Source of the DNA: Blakeslea trispora
Taxonomy: Eukaryota; Mucoromycota; Mucoromycetes; Mucorales; Choanephoraceae
Length of the DNA stretch: 64,000 bases
Assembly (NCBI GenBank): GCA_025331445.1
Contig: JAIWNE010000134.1
Coordinates: 24,074-88,073 of the forward strand
Direction: 5' to 3'
Position numbers and translations under genes: made by a program. This document shows, piece after piece, positions 35,604 to 47,443 of this stretch (its first letter is position 1; every line of letters starts with the position of its first letter). Under the pieces are notes generated by a model. That model saw nothing but the letters and a program-made list of their open reading frames with translations. It did no database searches and was not told where the DNA came from.

Positions 35604-36760
35604 ATGTCCGTCTATCATCAGTCAAGGCGGACATTTGGAAATAAAAGCATTTTGCCCATTGTCCAAGCAAGTGATAAACAGAATCTAGGCAAAGTCAATT
35701 CCTAGAACATGCATCTTTTTTCTTTTTCATCTAACTTTTATTGTTTATAGGCAGTCCGGTATGGTTGGGTTTGACTCGGAAACAACTCTCACTTGTTGTA
35801 CTTGTGGTGCAGAATAGTACACTTGTGTTGATGATGAGATATTCTCGCATCGTTCAAAAACCCGGACAGCCTCTCTATATTGCCTCTACCGCTGTCTTTT
35901 TAGCAGAGGTTCTCAAGATCGTGGCTTGTCTAGCCGTACTGCGATATCAACTGAGTAGTTGGCATCGATTTTACTATACCATTCAGCGAGAGATTATCGG
36001 CAAACCAGCAGAGACTCTCAAGATGTTGATACCTTCAGGTCTTTATGCACTCCAAAACAATTTGTTATATGTTGCCCTTAGCAATCTGGAGGCAGCTTCC
36101 TTTCAGGTCACTTATCAGATGAAGATCATGTCGACAGCTGTCTTTAGTGTGATTTTACTGGGCAAGAGTCTAAGCCGTGATAAATGGTTTGCTTTGGTCT
36201 TGTTGATGATGGGCGTGACATTGGTACAATCTCAGAGTATGTCAGCAAGTAATAATCATGGCATGGATGAAATTCTGTTGGCGCCACAGAATCCCTTGAT
36301 AGGATTCTTGGCTGTGATCACAAGTTGCGTATCCTCTGGATTTGCAGGCTGTTACTTCGAAAAGATCCTCAAGACATCAGAGACATCCATGTGGATTCGT
36401 AATATTCAGTTGGGTATTTCGGGTACATTGTTTTCTTTAGTGGGTATGTTGATGTACGATATACAGCCGATCATGAAGAATGGTATGCTACAGGGATATG
36501 ATTGGCTTACCTGGATTGTGGTAGCCAACCAAGCATTGGGTGGATTGCTTGTGGCTATTGTAGTCAAATATGCCGATAACATCTTGAAGGGATTTGCCAC
36601 TAGCTTATCAATTATTGTATCGGGTGTGATCAGCATCTATCTGTTTCATTTCCAGCCCTCGGGTGTCTTTATGGTGGGCGCTTTCATTGTCATGCTCTCT
36701 TCTTATCTTTACGGAATAGACTTCTTGAAGCAATTTCAGACTCGCGCAAAACCGCTTTGA
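35604..36760 (+). CDS. UDP-galactose/UDP-sugar transporter (SLC35A-like)
   Basis: Two exons (35604..35670, 35751..36760) give 358 aa. Exon 1 supplies the only usable ATG; the join rebuilds an AGC codon, and without it the frame has no early Met. About ten membrane segments follow. Family motifs are NNLLYVALSNLEAASFQVTY and KIMSTAVFSVILLGKSLS, then GFAGCYFEKILK and VKYADNILKGFATSLSI, as in Golgi UDP-galactose/CMP-sialic acid transporters. It imports a nucleotide sugar into the Golgi in exchange for UMP. The substrate is not fixed by sequence. The donor GTGATA is a weak site, so exon 1 is an inference. Confidence 0.88.
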
Positions 36761-36996
36761 TATATCCTCTTTCTTTCTTTTTTTATACTTAATATTTTGA
36801 TCGTTTTACTGTACATAAAAACACACTTGTTTTTTCTAATACTTGTTAGAGCATTCTGTCTTTCTCAGACTGGCGCACTTTTTTAAGGGAAAAATAACAG
36901 TGGCAGTAGCTCAAATAAGGCTTCTTGAAGTAAAATGGGGCTTATTTTCTTTATCAAAGCCAATTTCTTATTTGTAAATCAAACTCTAGCTGAGTT

Positions 36997-39484
36997 TCAA
37001 GTACCTTTGGTTACTTGCATTAAAAATCGAATTCGACCACAAATTTCACCTAATTTTGGCTTGTTAGATGGAATAAATACAAGACTAGGATTCACTTACT
37101 GGCTTCTTTTGTACTTTCTGCTTCAAGGTCGTATGTCTTGTAATCTCTTTCTTTAAATATGATCACTTTAAAGTTGGTTGGTACCTTTTTACTTTGTTTA
37201 CATGACTTGACTGCACTAGCATGAAATGATGTCTAAGAAGGGGGAGGATCAGTAAAAATAGTCCTTCATCTTCAAAACAGCACTTTACCGTTTTGACAGA
37301 GTCAAACATGCCTTTATGCTCAGGTGGCATTAAATGAATATAATCGCCATCAATGGCCAGGATATATACACGCTTAGAGACAAACATGGGCATCTTTCGA
37401 CTGACTGTATACTTTTTATATTGAGACAAGAGAGCATCATTGGCATTGGTGGTGGAAGGTCCGCTGGTAGGACTCTCGGCTGTAGAGAAATACATGGGCT
37501 GATTGGCTTCATCTTTCTTACGCTTGATAGGAGATCGCCATGAATGAGAAGAACTGGGTATACTTAAGGTGGTTGTTTTCTTTGTCAAGGTAAGGTCGGT
37601 GATGCCCTTCATGCTTTCCACTGTCATATCGTTCGGTACAATCACATGACTATCGGCAATCGTCAACATGTATTCATTTGGATCCAGCTTCCTCTTCCGG
37701 GAGACAAGTTCAAGCACATCACCAATAAACATTTCCGCATATACCGGAATGGATGTAGTAGCCGAGACCTCTTCATTTGTCATCAATTTGATACGGAAAT
37801 ATTTTAGAGGTGTCATGGGCATGGTTGCTTTAGTCAAGGTAGCTTTGGAAGAGGGTACAGGTACAGCTACTGTAGATGCATCAGGTTCATTGTGTGTTTG
37901 TTGAGTAGGCATCAAATGAGTTGTCAATGTCTGGCTGATATGTTGTGGATCTTGTGGTTGCTCTTCTTCTTCTGCTGTATGTGACTGAGGTGCTGTGGTA
38001 GAATTCATGGTTGTAGTGGATGTATTGTTGTTGTTGTTTGTAGTAGGCAGATGATTGGGTGGATTGGTAGGAGATGCTTCAAAAGGTTGTGCAGATGGTT
38101 GGTAATAGTAATAATGTTGTTGTTGTTGGGGTATAAGGTCATTCAAACTGGCATTGGCTGAGGATAGAGAGGGCGCATTTTCCTGTGAGGTAGGTATATT
38201 GCTCTGTTGCTGCTGTTGTGGTGGTGGTGGTAGAGCAGATGCTTTCTTTTTGCGGAGCGTCTCTAAATCAGGTTTGCTTCGGCCCATCTTGGCTCTGTCC
38301 AGATCATTCTGTTTGGCTTGAGAGGCAGTAGCTCGACAAAGAGCAAATTGATCAAACGAGACACGTCCAATGTTTCGAGTACGATCAATGGCAGGCAAGT
38401 CATCTTCGATTTCCCCATCATCTTCAGCAATCAACAAGACCCATTCAGCAAGATCATAGGCTGATTCATCCAATTCAGGTTCACGTTTTTGTTCGACATA
38501 ATCATACAGAATGTAACCAATGACATCGTCTGTGATAGCGTCAGGTCGAACCACTAGCGAGACTGGTTTATAAGGCTGATTAGAATGCGGTAAATAAACA
38601 CAAAGAGTGATTGACTTTGGTTCTCCTTTGCCTGAAACAAAGGAGTATTCGGCGAATGGATTCTCAACTGCCGTGGCCTTCTTGGCAATCAAGGCCGAAA
38701 GTGCTGAATGACCCAACACAGGTTGATCTACTGTCTTTTTAAACAAGGGTTCTTCTTCTTCTTTTTCTATCACAGTGGTCGAAATGTCAGTTGGTTGATT
38801 GGAGTCTGAGGATGGACTGTTGTGGGACTCGGAGGGTACTAGATCTGTCGCGGTTGTGTTTGAAAATCCATTGAAGGCCGGGTTGCTACCTTCTTCGAAC
38901 GAGGGAGAGGGTTCAAGTGCTGAATCCATGGAGGGATGCAGTAAGGCTAATGGAAAAGAACGGTTGGAGGGTATACCTGTCTGTGCCTGTGCTGATAATG
39001 GAGAGGTCACTACTTCTTCTGGTTTTCTAATCACAAGAAAGTCAATACAATCTAACTCACTATATTCTTTTGCTTACCCTGAATTTGAGAACCAAGCCTG
39101 CTTGTCCTCTGGTTCTGTATCGGCATCATCACTATCTGTCTCTACAGGATGCTCAGTGGTAGGTAGCCGTTGAAGTTGTGTGAGTACGGTAGGTTGAATG
39201 TTCGGTAGTGGTTTATTAAGTTGAGTAGGTGGTCTTTTTCGATACGTTCGCTTGGTTGTTCGTGGACTACTGGTCAGACTGACAGTATTGTCATTGAGGA
39301 AAGTATCGTAGACGGGTGAATAACAATATTGCATCTCGGGATAGATGGGGGCTGCTAAACGAACATAGTCATCTGACATGACAGTAGGCGGGAAACTGAT
39401 AATACGTTCACCACGCTCATCCATGCGCAGAAACTTGATGCGACTAATATGGATTAGGTAAAGTGGATCTGTTATAAGGGACAT
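36997..39484 (-). CDS. AVO1: TORC2 subunit SIN1/Avo1
   Basis: Four exons (39078..39484, 37289..39026, 37100..37232, 36997..37049) give 776 aa. SIN1 is a core TORC2 subunit that presents AGC kinases at the membrane. The N-terminus (DPLYLIHISRIKFLR) fits the family. The CRIM domain at about 275-370 shows VIGYILYDYVE and WVLLIAEDDGEIEDDLP. A Ras-binding-like domain at about 540-615 and a PH domain at about 670-776 follow. The PH domain needs introns 37233-37288 and 37050-37099 removed: the joined exons read SFHASAVKSCKQSKK and YDLEAE. Reading straight on instead stops at 37163 with unrelated sequence. The middle is Gln- and Asn-rich. Confidence 0.9.
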
Positions 39485-39922
39485 GAGACATAGGTTGAAC
39501 CCCCAAAAGAGAGAAGTAAGAAAAGAAAAACTATTAAAATAATTCAAAGGAAATTTAAGGGTTTCATGCACGCGGTTTCTGCAAGCCAAAATTTTATTTA
39601 ATATTGTCTCTTCTGTGGGCAAATCATGCCCCTCCCTCCTTCTATAAAATCACCTATTTCCTCCCCGAACAAGCACATTTTATAGTCAAATTAAAAAAAA
39701 GAAAGAGGTAATCATGGTAAGAGTAATAGAGTGTAATTTATTAAATGATAGAAAGTAGAGGTTAGGAAACGTCTTTCTATATACAGTGTGCAAAAGACGT
39801 GAAGAAGGGCAACACTAGTAGGAGATAGTTATTTACATTCATACTAGGTATAGATACTTGACGGCTTCCCTTTTAAGAAATTATCTTTACATGTCTAAAT
39901 GATAAAGGGTAGTAATAATGCT
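39485..39922. other. Intergenic between SIN1 start and SLC35F-type stop
   Basis: AT-rich, no ORF of interest. It must hold the SIN1 promoter and the 3' end of the neighbouring transcript. Confidence 0.5.
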
Positions 39923-41112
39923 CTAATGTTTATGCTCCTCGATTTCTTCTCTGGAAGAAATGACTTCAGTGTGAGGGGCTTCTAAATCTTCTGACTTGGT
40001 ACCATGCAATTCTTTAGCTTCTTGTGCAGCCTTTTCAGCAGTAAAGTTACCAATAGCAGGAACAGGAGTTGGAAAAACATGATAGATGAGAATACCAATG
40101 ATGACAACGATATAGGCAAATGGATACAAGATAGTGACCTTGTAACCAAAGAGACCCAAACCAAAGATAAGACCGTAAAAGTCACTGGTCAAGAGAGAAA
40201 TGTTGTAGACAACAGCACTACCCATACGGAAAATGACAGGTGCAAGGGAATAGAGGACAAGCATACAGATGGTATAGGTCACAATCATACCGGCAATACC
40301 AGGGTTAGCGAATTGAGACCATTGATCACGTTCAAAAATGAAGATTTGAACAAGATTGATAAAGGTGGCAAAGAAAGAAAACATACCAATCACTTCATAA
40401 AGAGGATGTTTACGAGCCATGATTTCTTCACCAACATTAGAGAAACCATAGAGAGTGGCACCAAGGAGACAGAACAAATCGCCCTTGACAGCATCCACAG
40501 CACCATAGTTCTTGTCGGTCATCACATCACTACCAACCAACATACCAAGACCACAGAGACAGATAAAGACACCGAGATATTGAACCCATCTGTATCTGAC
40601 CTTGAGGAAGATGAAAGACAAGGCCATACAGACTGGTGTACTCCAACAATCGAGCAATTCAGCAGAGAGAAGGGAAGTATATTGAAAGGATTTGTTGACA
40701 AAGTAATTGCCTTCCACATCAATAAAGCCCAAAATAAAGTAAAAGATACCTCTTCTCCAGAACTGAAGTAACCAACCTTTCAAACCTCTTTTGTAGATAG
40801 CGTAGGAGTTATAAATGATGGCCAGACATGCGTAGACCAAGAAACTTTGAGTGGTAGAAGCAGCAAATTGATACTCGTTGGTCAATTTAGTGTTCACTAC
40901 ATTAGTACCAGTGATACACAAAGATAAAACTAACAAAAGAAGTGAGATAACATCACTCGAAAGAAAAAATACAATGACTTACGTTGACCTAGCAACAGAA
41001 TCTTCCAAAACTTTTTATCTTTAAGGAAAGCAAAATAGCTTTTCCAACTCTTTTTGACATTTTCTTGTTCCACTGAAGAATCCGCCATGACAGCTTTCGT
41101 TTCTTCGCTCAT
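39923..41112 (-). CDS. SLC35F1/F2-type solute transporter (DUF914)
   Basis: Two exons (40983..41112, 39923..40929) give 378 aa with about ten hydrophobic segments. Family landmarks are ILGFIDVEGNYFVNKSFQYT, then LLDCWSTPVCM, then GDLFCLLGATLYGFSNVGEE, all typical of the SLC35F1/2/6 group of the drug/metabolite transporter superfamily. The N-terminal 35 residues and the C-terminal tail are polar and presumably cytosolic. The substrate is unknown. Confidence 0.9.
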
Positions 41113-42955
41113 TGGAATATATAAAAGAAAGAGCCAAAAGAAAAGAAAAAAGTAAAGAAAAGAAAAAAAAAATTTTTTTTTTCTTTTTATTCTTCTACTT
41201 CTTTACTGTTGTACATATTCGTTCCCGAAAAAAACGGATTTGTATTTTTTAACCTAATCCAGACAATTCCAAAGCTCAAATCAAGTCTAAATCAGGAAAA
41301 ATGGTGGTGCCCTTGACCTAAAATTTTGGTTGCCAATGAAAAAGACTTTGTTTCAACCACCGACACTTTTTTTTTTTGGGATGCTTGTAAAAAGGTTAGC
41401 TCGAGTATTTCTTTTGAATTGATCGGGTAACACCATAGATCAGACATTCACACATCTTTATAGCTAAACAACAGTGAATGGCTCATAAAGAAAGAACGAG
41501 TCTAAATCTATCGCTTTGTAGAATCAACTTGTCCAAAGAAATTGGGGGGGGGGTTCTACTAAAGAAAAAGAAAAAAAAGGACTTACAGGGCGATTGAGAT
41601 AAAGTACATGGTTGAAAAAAAAATCTTGTAGTCTTCATACAATAGGCTATTATCAAGTTGAAAGTTATCCTTGTTTCTTATGCTTTTGAAAAGGTCAACA
41701 GTATGCTGTACTGTTTGATTATACATGCCTTCTTGATACACTTGATGTTTGTACGCATGCAAATTAGGTCTATCAAGATCGATAGACTAGCTCAATACTC
41801 AATTGTAAGTTTGGAGGTCAATTGAATGCTTTTTCAAGTTGAAGCTGTTGTTAAAGAAAAACATCTACAGTATGCTCTTGATTGAAAAGAAATCATCCCA
41901 GTAGAAATTATCTGTAAAAAAAAGGGGGTGTATAACTCTTGTCCCTTCAAACAGAATCAATCACACCTTGCTTTCACATGTTGATCTACCGACTGTTACA
42001 CCTTTTGCTCTTTAAAAATCTAAAAGGAAGTCCATCTTATGCCAATGATCGGACATATAAATCGCGCTCTAGAAAAAACCAACGTTGCGAAAGCCATTGA
42101 AGTCTCACCAACAAAGACCATGATCCTCTCTCTTTCTTTCTTTTTGGTTCATTACTACTTTTCTTGAATGCGGTTTCTAGGTTTTATAGTCCAATAGTTT
42201 ACTCTCTTCACTAAATGTCTTTTGTTGCATTAAATCGTCTTTTGTCAAAACTTTGGGAGTAAATATTATATGGAGTGAGACAAACAAAAACACATTATAG
42301 TCTATTCAAAGTAGAGTCAATGTAAATAAATGTATAGATAACATTGCAGAAAAGAGAAAAAACAGCCTGCCAATGTTGTTCTTTGATTGAAAAGTAGCTA
42401 CCATGTCAAGTTGAAGCAGTAATGCCTACAAGATCTGACAGAACTGAAACGATATAATCTTTTTTCAGTGGCTTAATTGCAGAATATTCCAAGTCCGGAC
42501 TTATGCTTTAGATGATCATCATTGAACATTATGATGCGAATTATATAATGTATATACGAATTTATGAAGTACTGAAATTATTTCACGAGAGCAACGGATG
42601 TTTGTTGTTCCCACCCTCCTCATCCCATTTCTTGTCTTTTGCTACCGTTCTCTCAAAAAAAGATAAAGAGCTATAGTTGTTTTTATTTTGTTTATATATA
42701 TGTAGTACAGTTAGAATTTAGTAATAAAAGAATGATAACAACAAAAATCCGGTAGCTCGAAGTGTAATGGTAGAAAAGCATTCAATTTTCAAAATCACTA
42801 CTGAGATTTGGTAGGCAATTCTGCTTTCTCTATGTCTCATCTTTTGCTTACGCTTTATGTAAAGAGTCAGGTTAGAAAACGAGTTGCGCTAGCTTTGAAA
42901 CCCTTTTTTTTTTCGATTGATATGGTTCCTCGGAAAAACAAAAGGTAGAGATATG
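41113..42955. other. Intergenic, no gene seen
   Basis: T/A tracts near 41160-41190 belong to the transporter leader. No coding pattern is present. A tRNA-like stretch at 42750-42830 was considered and not accepted. Confidence 0.5.
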
Positions 42956-43237
42956 GTATTTTCACATCAAATTCGCGAATCTGCAAAATCGAGGAAAATA
43001 CACATAAAAATTTATTAATTATTGTAAGTAAGATCTTCTCCTCTAATACATCTGTTCAGATTCTCAATGCAGTGCTTAGTCCATCCTTCACAATCTTCGG
43101 GCCGGATGCTTCTTTCTGCTTGCTCTATGACTTTGTTCATCATCTCCTTCTTCTCTCTTGGAATGCATTTTCCTCGAATTTTAGCTGTTAAATCTGCGAC
43201 ATTGATTTTGCAGATTCGTGAATTTGATGTGAAATAC
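42956..43237. repeat. 282-bp element with 35-bp terminal inverted repeats
   Basis: Left end 42956-42990 and right end 43204-43237 are inverted copies with about two differences (core GATTTTGCAGATTCG). The interior is non-coding. The same end sequence occurs alone at 14255-14297. Confidence 0.85.
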
Positions 43238-43250
43238 GATATATGTCAAA

Positions 43251-43431
43251 AGTTTTACCCCGAAATTTAACCGCGATTGATAGCCATTCTACAAGAGATA
43301 GACTTGAATGAATCAGGATGTCATGGCTAGAAAGCTCTTTTTCTTCCCAAGCATACTATGATATCCTGGTTCATTCAAGTCTATCTCTTGTAGAATGGCT
43401 ATCAATCGCGGTTAAATTTCGGGGTAAAACT
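43251..43431. repeat. Foldback element: 69-bp inverted arms, 43-nt loop
   Basis: Arms 43251-43319 and 43363-43431 are complementary with a single mismatch seen. The arms begin and end with AGTTTTACCCCGAAATTTAA and its complement. If transcribed, it would form a nearly perfect 69-bp RNA hairpin. Confidence 0.92.
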
Positions 43432-43616
43432 TTCGATGTACATATCTATTATCATTAAAACGGGAAAAGAATTAAGGTAATTTATCCTTTGTGCTAGTAG
43501 TATAGGTATGCTATACCCATGTGTTATAGGTTATTTTGCAGTGTGAGAACTAAAAAAAAGTGTAGGTTTTGGAATTTTTTATGCAAGCACCATATGGAGT
43601 CTTTTATGAGATCAAG

Positions 43617-43619
<3 letters not shown>

Positions 43620-43647
<28 letters not shown>
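43620..43647. repeat. (AT)n microsatellite, about 14 units
   Basis: An uninterrupted AT dinucleotide run lies just upstream of the SDR gene's TATA-like sequence. Confidence 0.95.
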
Positions 43648-43648
<1 letters not shown>

Positions 43649-43650
<2 letters not shown>

Positions 43651-43659
43651 TATATAAAG
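43649..43659 (+). promoter_or_regulatory. TATA box of the short-chain dehydrogenase gene
   Basis: TTTATATAAAG lies about 45 bp upstream of the ATG at 43702. Confidence 0.45.
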
Positions 43660-43701
43660 TGATTTATTAAGCATTGATTTTCTCTAAAAAGAACAAACAC
43701 A

Positions 43702-44484
43702 ATGTCTTCTTCAACTTTTGTTATTACTGGAACATCTCGTGGTATTGGTTTCGAATTGGTTCGCCAGCTTTCTGCAAAGGGCCATACTGTCTTTGCTTGT
43801 GCTCGCAACCCAGATGCATCAGAACAACTTCAGAAAATCATTGACGATAAACATGTTATTCCAATCAAGCTAGATACTGCTGATGAACAATCTATCCAAG
43901 TAAGATATCTTCCTTTGACTTTCAAAAAAAAAAAAAAGACTCAAAGTCTATAGTCTGCCGCTAAAGAGGTTGAAAAGAGAGCTCCTGAAGGTATTGATGT
44001 ACTCATTAATAATGCGGGTATCTCTGAAGGAGGAAGAAATGCAACAATTGAAAAAGTAGCAAGAAAGGCTATGTTAAAGACATACGAGATCAATGTATGC
44101 GGTACATCCAATGTCACCCAAGTATTCTTGTCTCTACTTCGTAAGCGTGGTCAAAATAAAATCAAGAAAATCGTCAACATAAGCTCCACCCTTGGATCCA
44201 TCAGCAGTATTGATCGATTTGAAGATAGTGCTAATGTGACAGACTATTGTCTCTCCAAGGCAGCTTTGAATATGTTGACTCATTTAACTGGGAATGCATT
44301 GGCAAAAGAGAACTTTATTGTATATGCTTGTTGTCCTGGCCATGTTCGGACAGATATGGGTGGCCAGGATGCTCCACTTGGACTTGAAGAGTCCATTACC
44401 AATCAAATAACTAAACTAGAAGAAGTCACTCTTAAAGATAATGGAAGCTTCTTTGGTAACGATGGAAATGTTATCCCTTGGTAG
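43702..44484 (+). CDS. Short-chain dehydrogenase/reductase (C-factor-like SDR)
   Basis: Two exons (43702..43899, 43954..44484) give 242 aa. It is an NAD(P)-dependent oxidoreductase. The cofactor motif is TGTSRGIG (residues about 9-16), followed by INNAGIS, catalytic Ser in VNISSTLGS and catalytic Tyr-Lys in YCLSK. The C-terminal CCPGHVRTDMGG is typical of the small classical SDRs related to CsgA/sniffer carbonyl reductases. The substrate is unknown. The intron is GT-AG, phase 0. Confidence 0.92.
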
Positions 44485-47240
44485 ATTCATCTTTATGCAC
44501 AACTAAAAACAGCGCACATCTTGCATATATATACATATATATATGCAATCCGAAAAATAAAGATAAATCAACCATTAAACATATGTAGGTAGATTCTCTC
44601 AATTGATGTTTTTTAGTTTCAAGTATGAATGAAAACTTAATTTTTTTGACCAATCACCAATCACCTTGATTTCCCTTACAAACCAATTGTTCGCTAAACA
44701 CCTATTGAGTGGGAAGAAGCATTTAAGAATAGCTTAATATACAAAGGGATACGCTAGATTGGTTTCTTTCCTGTAAGAATTGTTTATGAAGCTGAGAGAA
44801 TTAAACAGTGTGTTGCGTTTACTTCTCCGAGTGAAAATTTCTCAAAATAAACATTAATTAATTTTCTTGTGCAAACTGTTTAATAACCTGAAAGACTTGA
44901 GTTGAAAGTCATACAGATAAGGCCAAGGTAATTGTAAGGCAATAGTTGCAATAACAATAAGAAAACATCAAGTATTGACCAGACTTTAGCTGTCTGGTTC
45001 TTTACACTCGTTTCATGCAAAAAAAGAGAAAAAGGACATTCATTTATGAAAGGGCTTAATTTTGTCATTATTGTTACTCTAATTAATTTCATATCAATAT
45101 AAGGTGAGTTTGCATGATTCCATTTCTTCTGTTTCCGTCTATAGCACATTGGCTTCTTCAGCCAACTCCATCATAGAAAACACACAATTTCACAGAATAC
45201 AATCAATAGTCATTCGATAACATTCGCTTCAGTAAATAGAGAACTCAAGGATAGGTAAATGCACTACTTGAACCTTATGTAGTTAGAAAGTCAGTCGATG
45301 TTTCTTGTAACTCGTTTTAGACTGAAAGCGTAATTCTGTTTTTAATTGCCAACTAACAAAAAAAAAGGCTCTCTTTCCATAAGATGAAAGAACGCAAGAG
45401 GGTCGAAAGTAAGTCAATAAATGCCAAGTAGAATAACATCACCTTGCAAGTTGGAAAACTGTCTGCTCTAAACTGTTTTGCTTCTTACGATAAAAAGTTG
45501 ATAACGATATACTTGAAATACAATCTTCTTTCATAACTATCAGTAAAAGTCTATGCTATAATTGACATCATGAGTTGGTAAGAAAGAAAAAAGAAGGCTT
45601 GCTCTATAATGACGCACTAGACTTCAACTTAATTTGAATCACTTTTACATTATTAGCCCTCTATAAAGAACAGTGATTTCTGCTCTCAGCTATGTATAAC
45701 AACTGATTTCATAAACCGTCATTATCAAGTGAAGGGAACTCATCATACCCAAGAAAGTAATTACCATATAAAAGTTGCCCTGCATTAGCCTATCTTATTC
45801 AGACAGAGCTCCTTGATTTAGCCATCTTTTTCATCAGTATAGATAACCTTCATCAAGCATTTAATAACTTATGTCACATAAAGTGCAGAAGGACTAGAAC
45901 AAAAAGGACAACAAATGCCTTTGGCTTTTTTTTGGGCAACATTGTACAAGGGTATTATCTACTCATACGACAGATCGAACGAGATTCTTTTTCGACATGT
46001 TGAATAAAGTAAACTATCAGTGTGCAGCTAGCTAATGTTAGAATAGATAGTTTTGAATTACAAGCAATAAAATTGCTTTATACAGCTTTAACTGTATATA
46101 CTAGTTGTCTAAATGGGTGAGAGTACTAGTCCAATAATAAAGATGGTAGTAAATTCGTTTTATATTTAGAGTACTTCTATTGTTTTTTTTGTAGCCAATT
46201 AAAGAAAGAATCAACAAAAGAGAAACAGGGTGACACACTTTAGAAACAGAGGAAAGGGGGAAAAGACTGGTGAACTCTTGCTTAGAAATCAAGATAAGCT
46301 ACATGATAATATATGTAGGTAAAATGGGCTTGTGTCATCATTGTCATGTTGAGGGCTTCACCAAGAGAACTGCCATGTACAATTATAGTATATAGGTACA
46401 GCGATTGCAGTGGTGACTGTACCTATTGTATTACGATTGAATCGCAATTTTGTCAGTGTGTGTGTGTGTGTGTTTTTATCACTAGGTAACAAAACTATCT
46501 AGTTTTATGTAAGTACACTCGTGTGAGCAAAAACTACCAACCGTATCATGCGACTTGAAGTAATTTTAAATTGCGCTGTATGAACATTGATCTAATTATT
46601 AATTGATTATATTACGAAAATAAATAAAAAAAAAGCTTAATTTGACAATTGAGTAATAGCAGCAAAAAAAAATTGATTAAGTAAGGTAGTACCCTATTCC
46701 TTATTTTTTTTTCTTTTTGGGAGATGATTGTTGCACTACAGGGCTTGGAATGAAAGCGCGGCTACAAATCATAGATCATTTTCAACCCTGACAGTTCTCC
46801 AACTCTGTCTAAAAATGGTTCATGTGTAACTCAAGTATATGAAAAAAGTTGAATTTTCTTTTGCAGGACAATAGTTAAAAATAACAACTATATTGATAAA
46901 TAAAAGCATTTGTCATCAAAATATCTATTCATGTTTGTATGAATCAATCATAGACAAAGTAAGTCATTTTGTCTGTTTGCTAGATACTAATACTTGGTGT
47001 ATGTAACACGGATTCCTCTAGTTGCAATTTTGGTGGGAAGCTGTGGATTACAGCAGTGAAGCTTGAGCTGCCTTATTTTTTTTTTGTTCTACCTTATAAA
47101 TTGACTGTGTAACATGCTTGTCTTTTACTGGGACATTTCCAAATATATGGTTGAGACAATACACATATATAAGCGCCAGAAAACAATCACTTCTTTCTTT
47201 ATCTATTTTGTGATTTATTATCCAGATTCAATTGATCACA
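44485..47240. other. Gene-poor AT-rich stretch, no gene seen
   Basis: No coding pattern on either strand. A (GT)8 run lies at about 46457-46471 and a small 10-bp-arm hairpin at about 46394-46430 (ATAGGTACAG/CTGTACCTAT). The last 75 bases carry the promoter of the small zinc-knuckle gene. Confidence 0.5.
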
Positions 47241-47443
47241 ATGGCTATTATCAGAAACAGTAACATTGATTCAAGCAAAGATAAACCCTGTAAAAACAAA
47301 GCCAACCAAGCAAACATAGTATGTGTTATTTGCGGATCACTGGTTCATATGACAAAAGTAAGTTGCTCTTTGTTTCCATCTCTCGTTTAACAATCAATAC
47401 TCATTAACGATATGTTTAATAGCATTGTCCGGTTACGTGTTAG
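47241..47443 (+). CDS. Putative 45-aa protein with one CCHC zinc knuckle
   Basis: Exon 1 (47241..47357) and exon 2 (47423..47443) join across a consensus intron (GTAAGT...TTTAATAG, 65 nt, phase 0). A TATA-like CATATATAAG lies near 47165, about 75 bp upstream. The join completes a motif, CVICGSLVHMTKHC, which is exactly CX2CX4HX4C, the retroviral/CNBP-type zinc knuckle. The last residues are PVTC. The first 30 residues are polar and Lys/Asn-rich. Such knuckles bind single-stranded nucleic acids. It could be a true micro-gene or a transposon gag scrap. No neighbouring domain supports a larger gene. Confidence 0.5.

Noticed and set aside
36997..37163. SIN1 ending at the stop codon at 37163
   Set aside because: The read-through C-terminus is unrelated to the PH domain; splicing restores the conserved sequence and moves the stop to 36997.
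40004..40771. 255-aa plus-strand ORF opposite the SLC35F-type gene
   Set aside because: It is an antisense shadow with highly charged low-complexity sequence; the minus strand carries a clear transporter.
42750..42835. tRNA-like stretch (GTAGCTC...GGTAGA... TTTTCAA)
   Set aside because: D-arm-like and anticodon-like pieces occur, but the acceptor ends do not pair and the T-arm is wrong. Probably chance.
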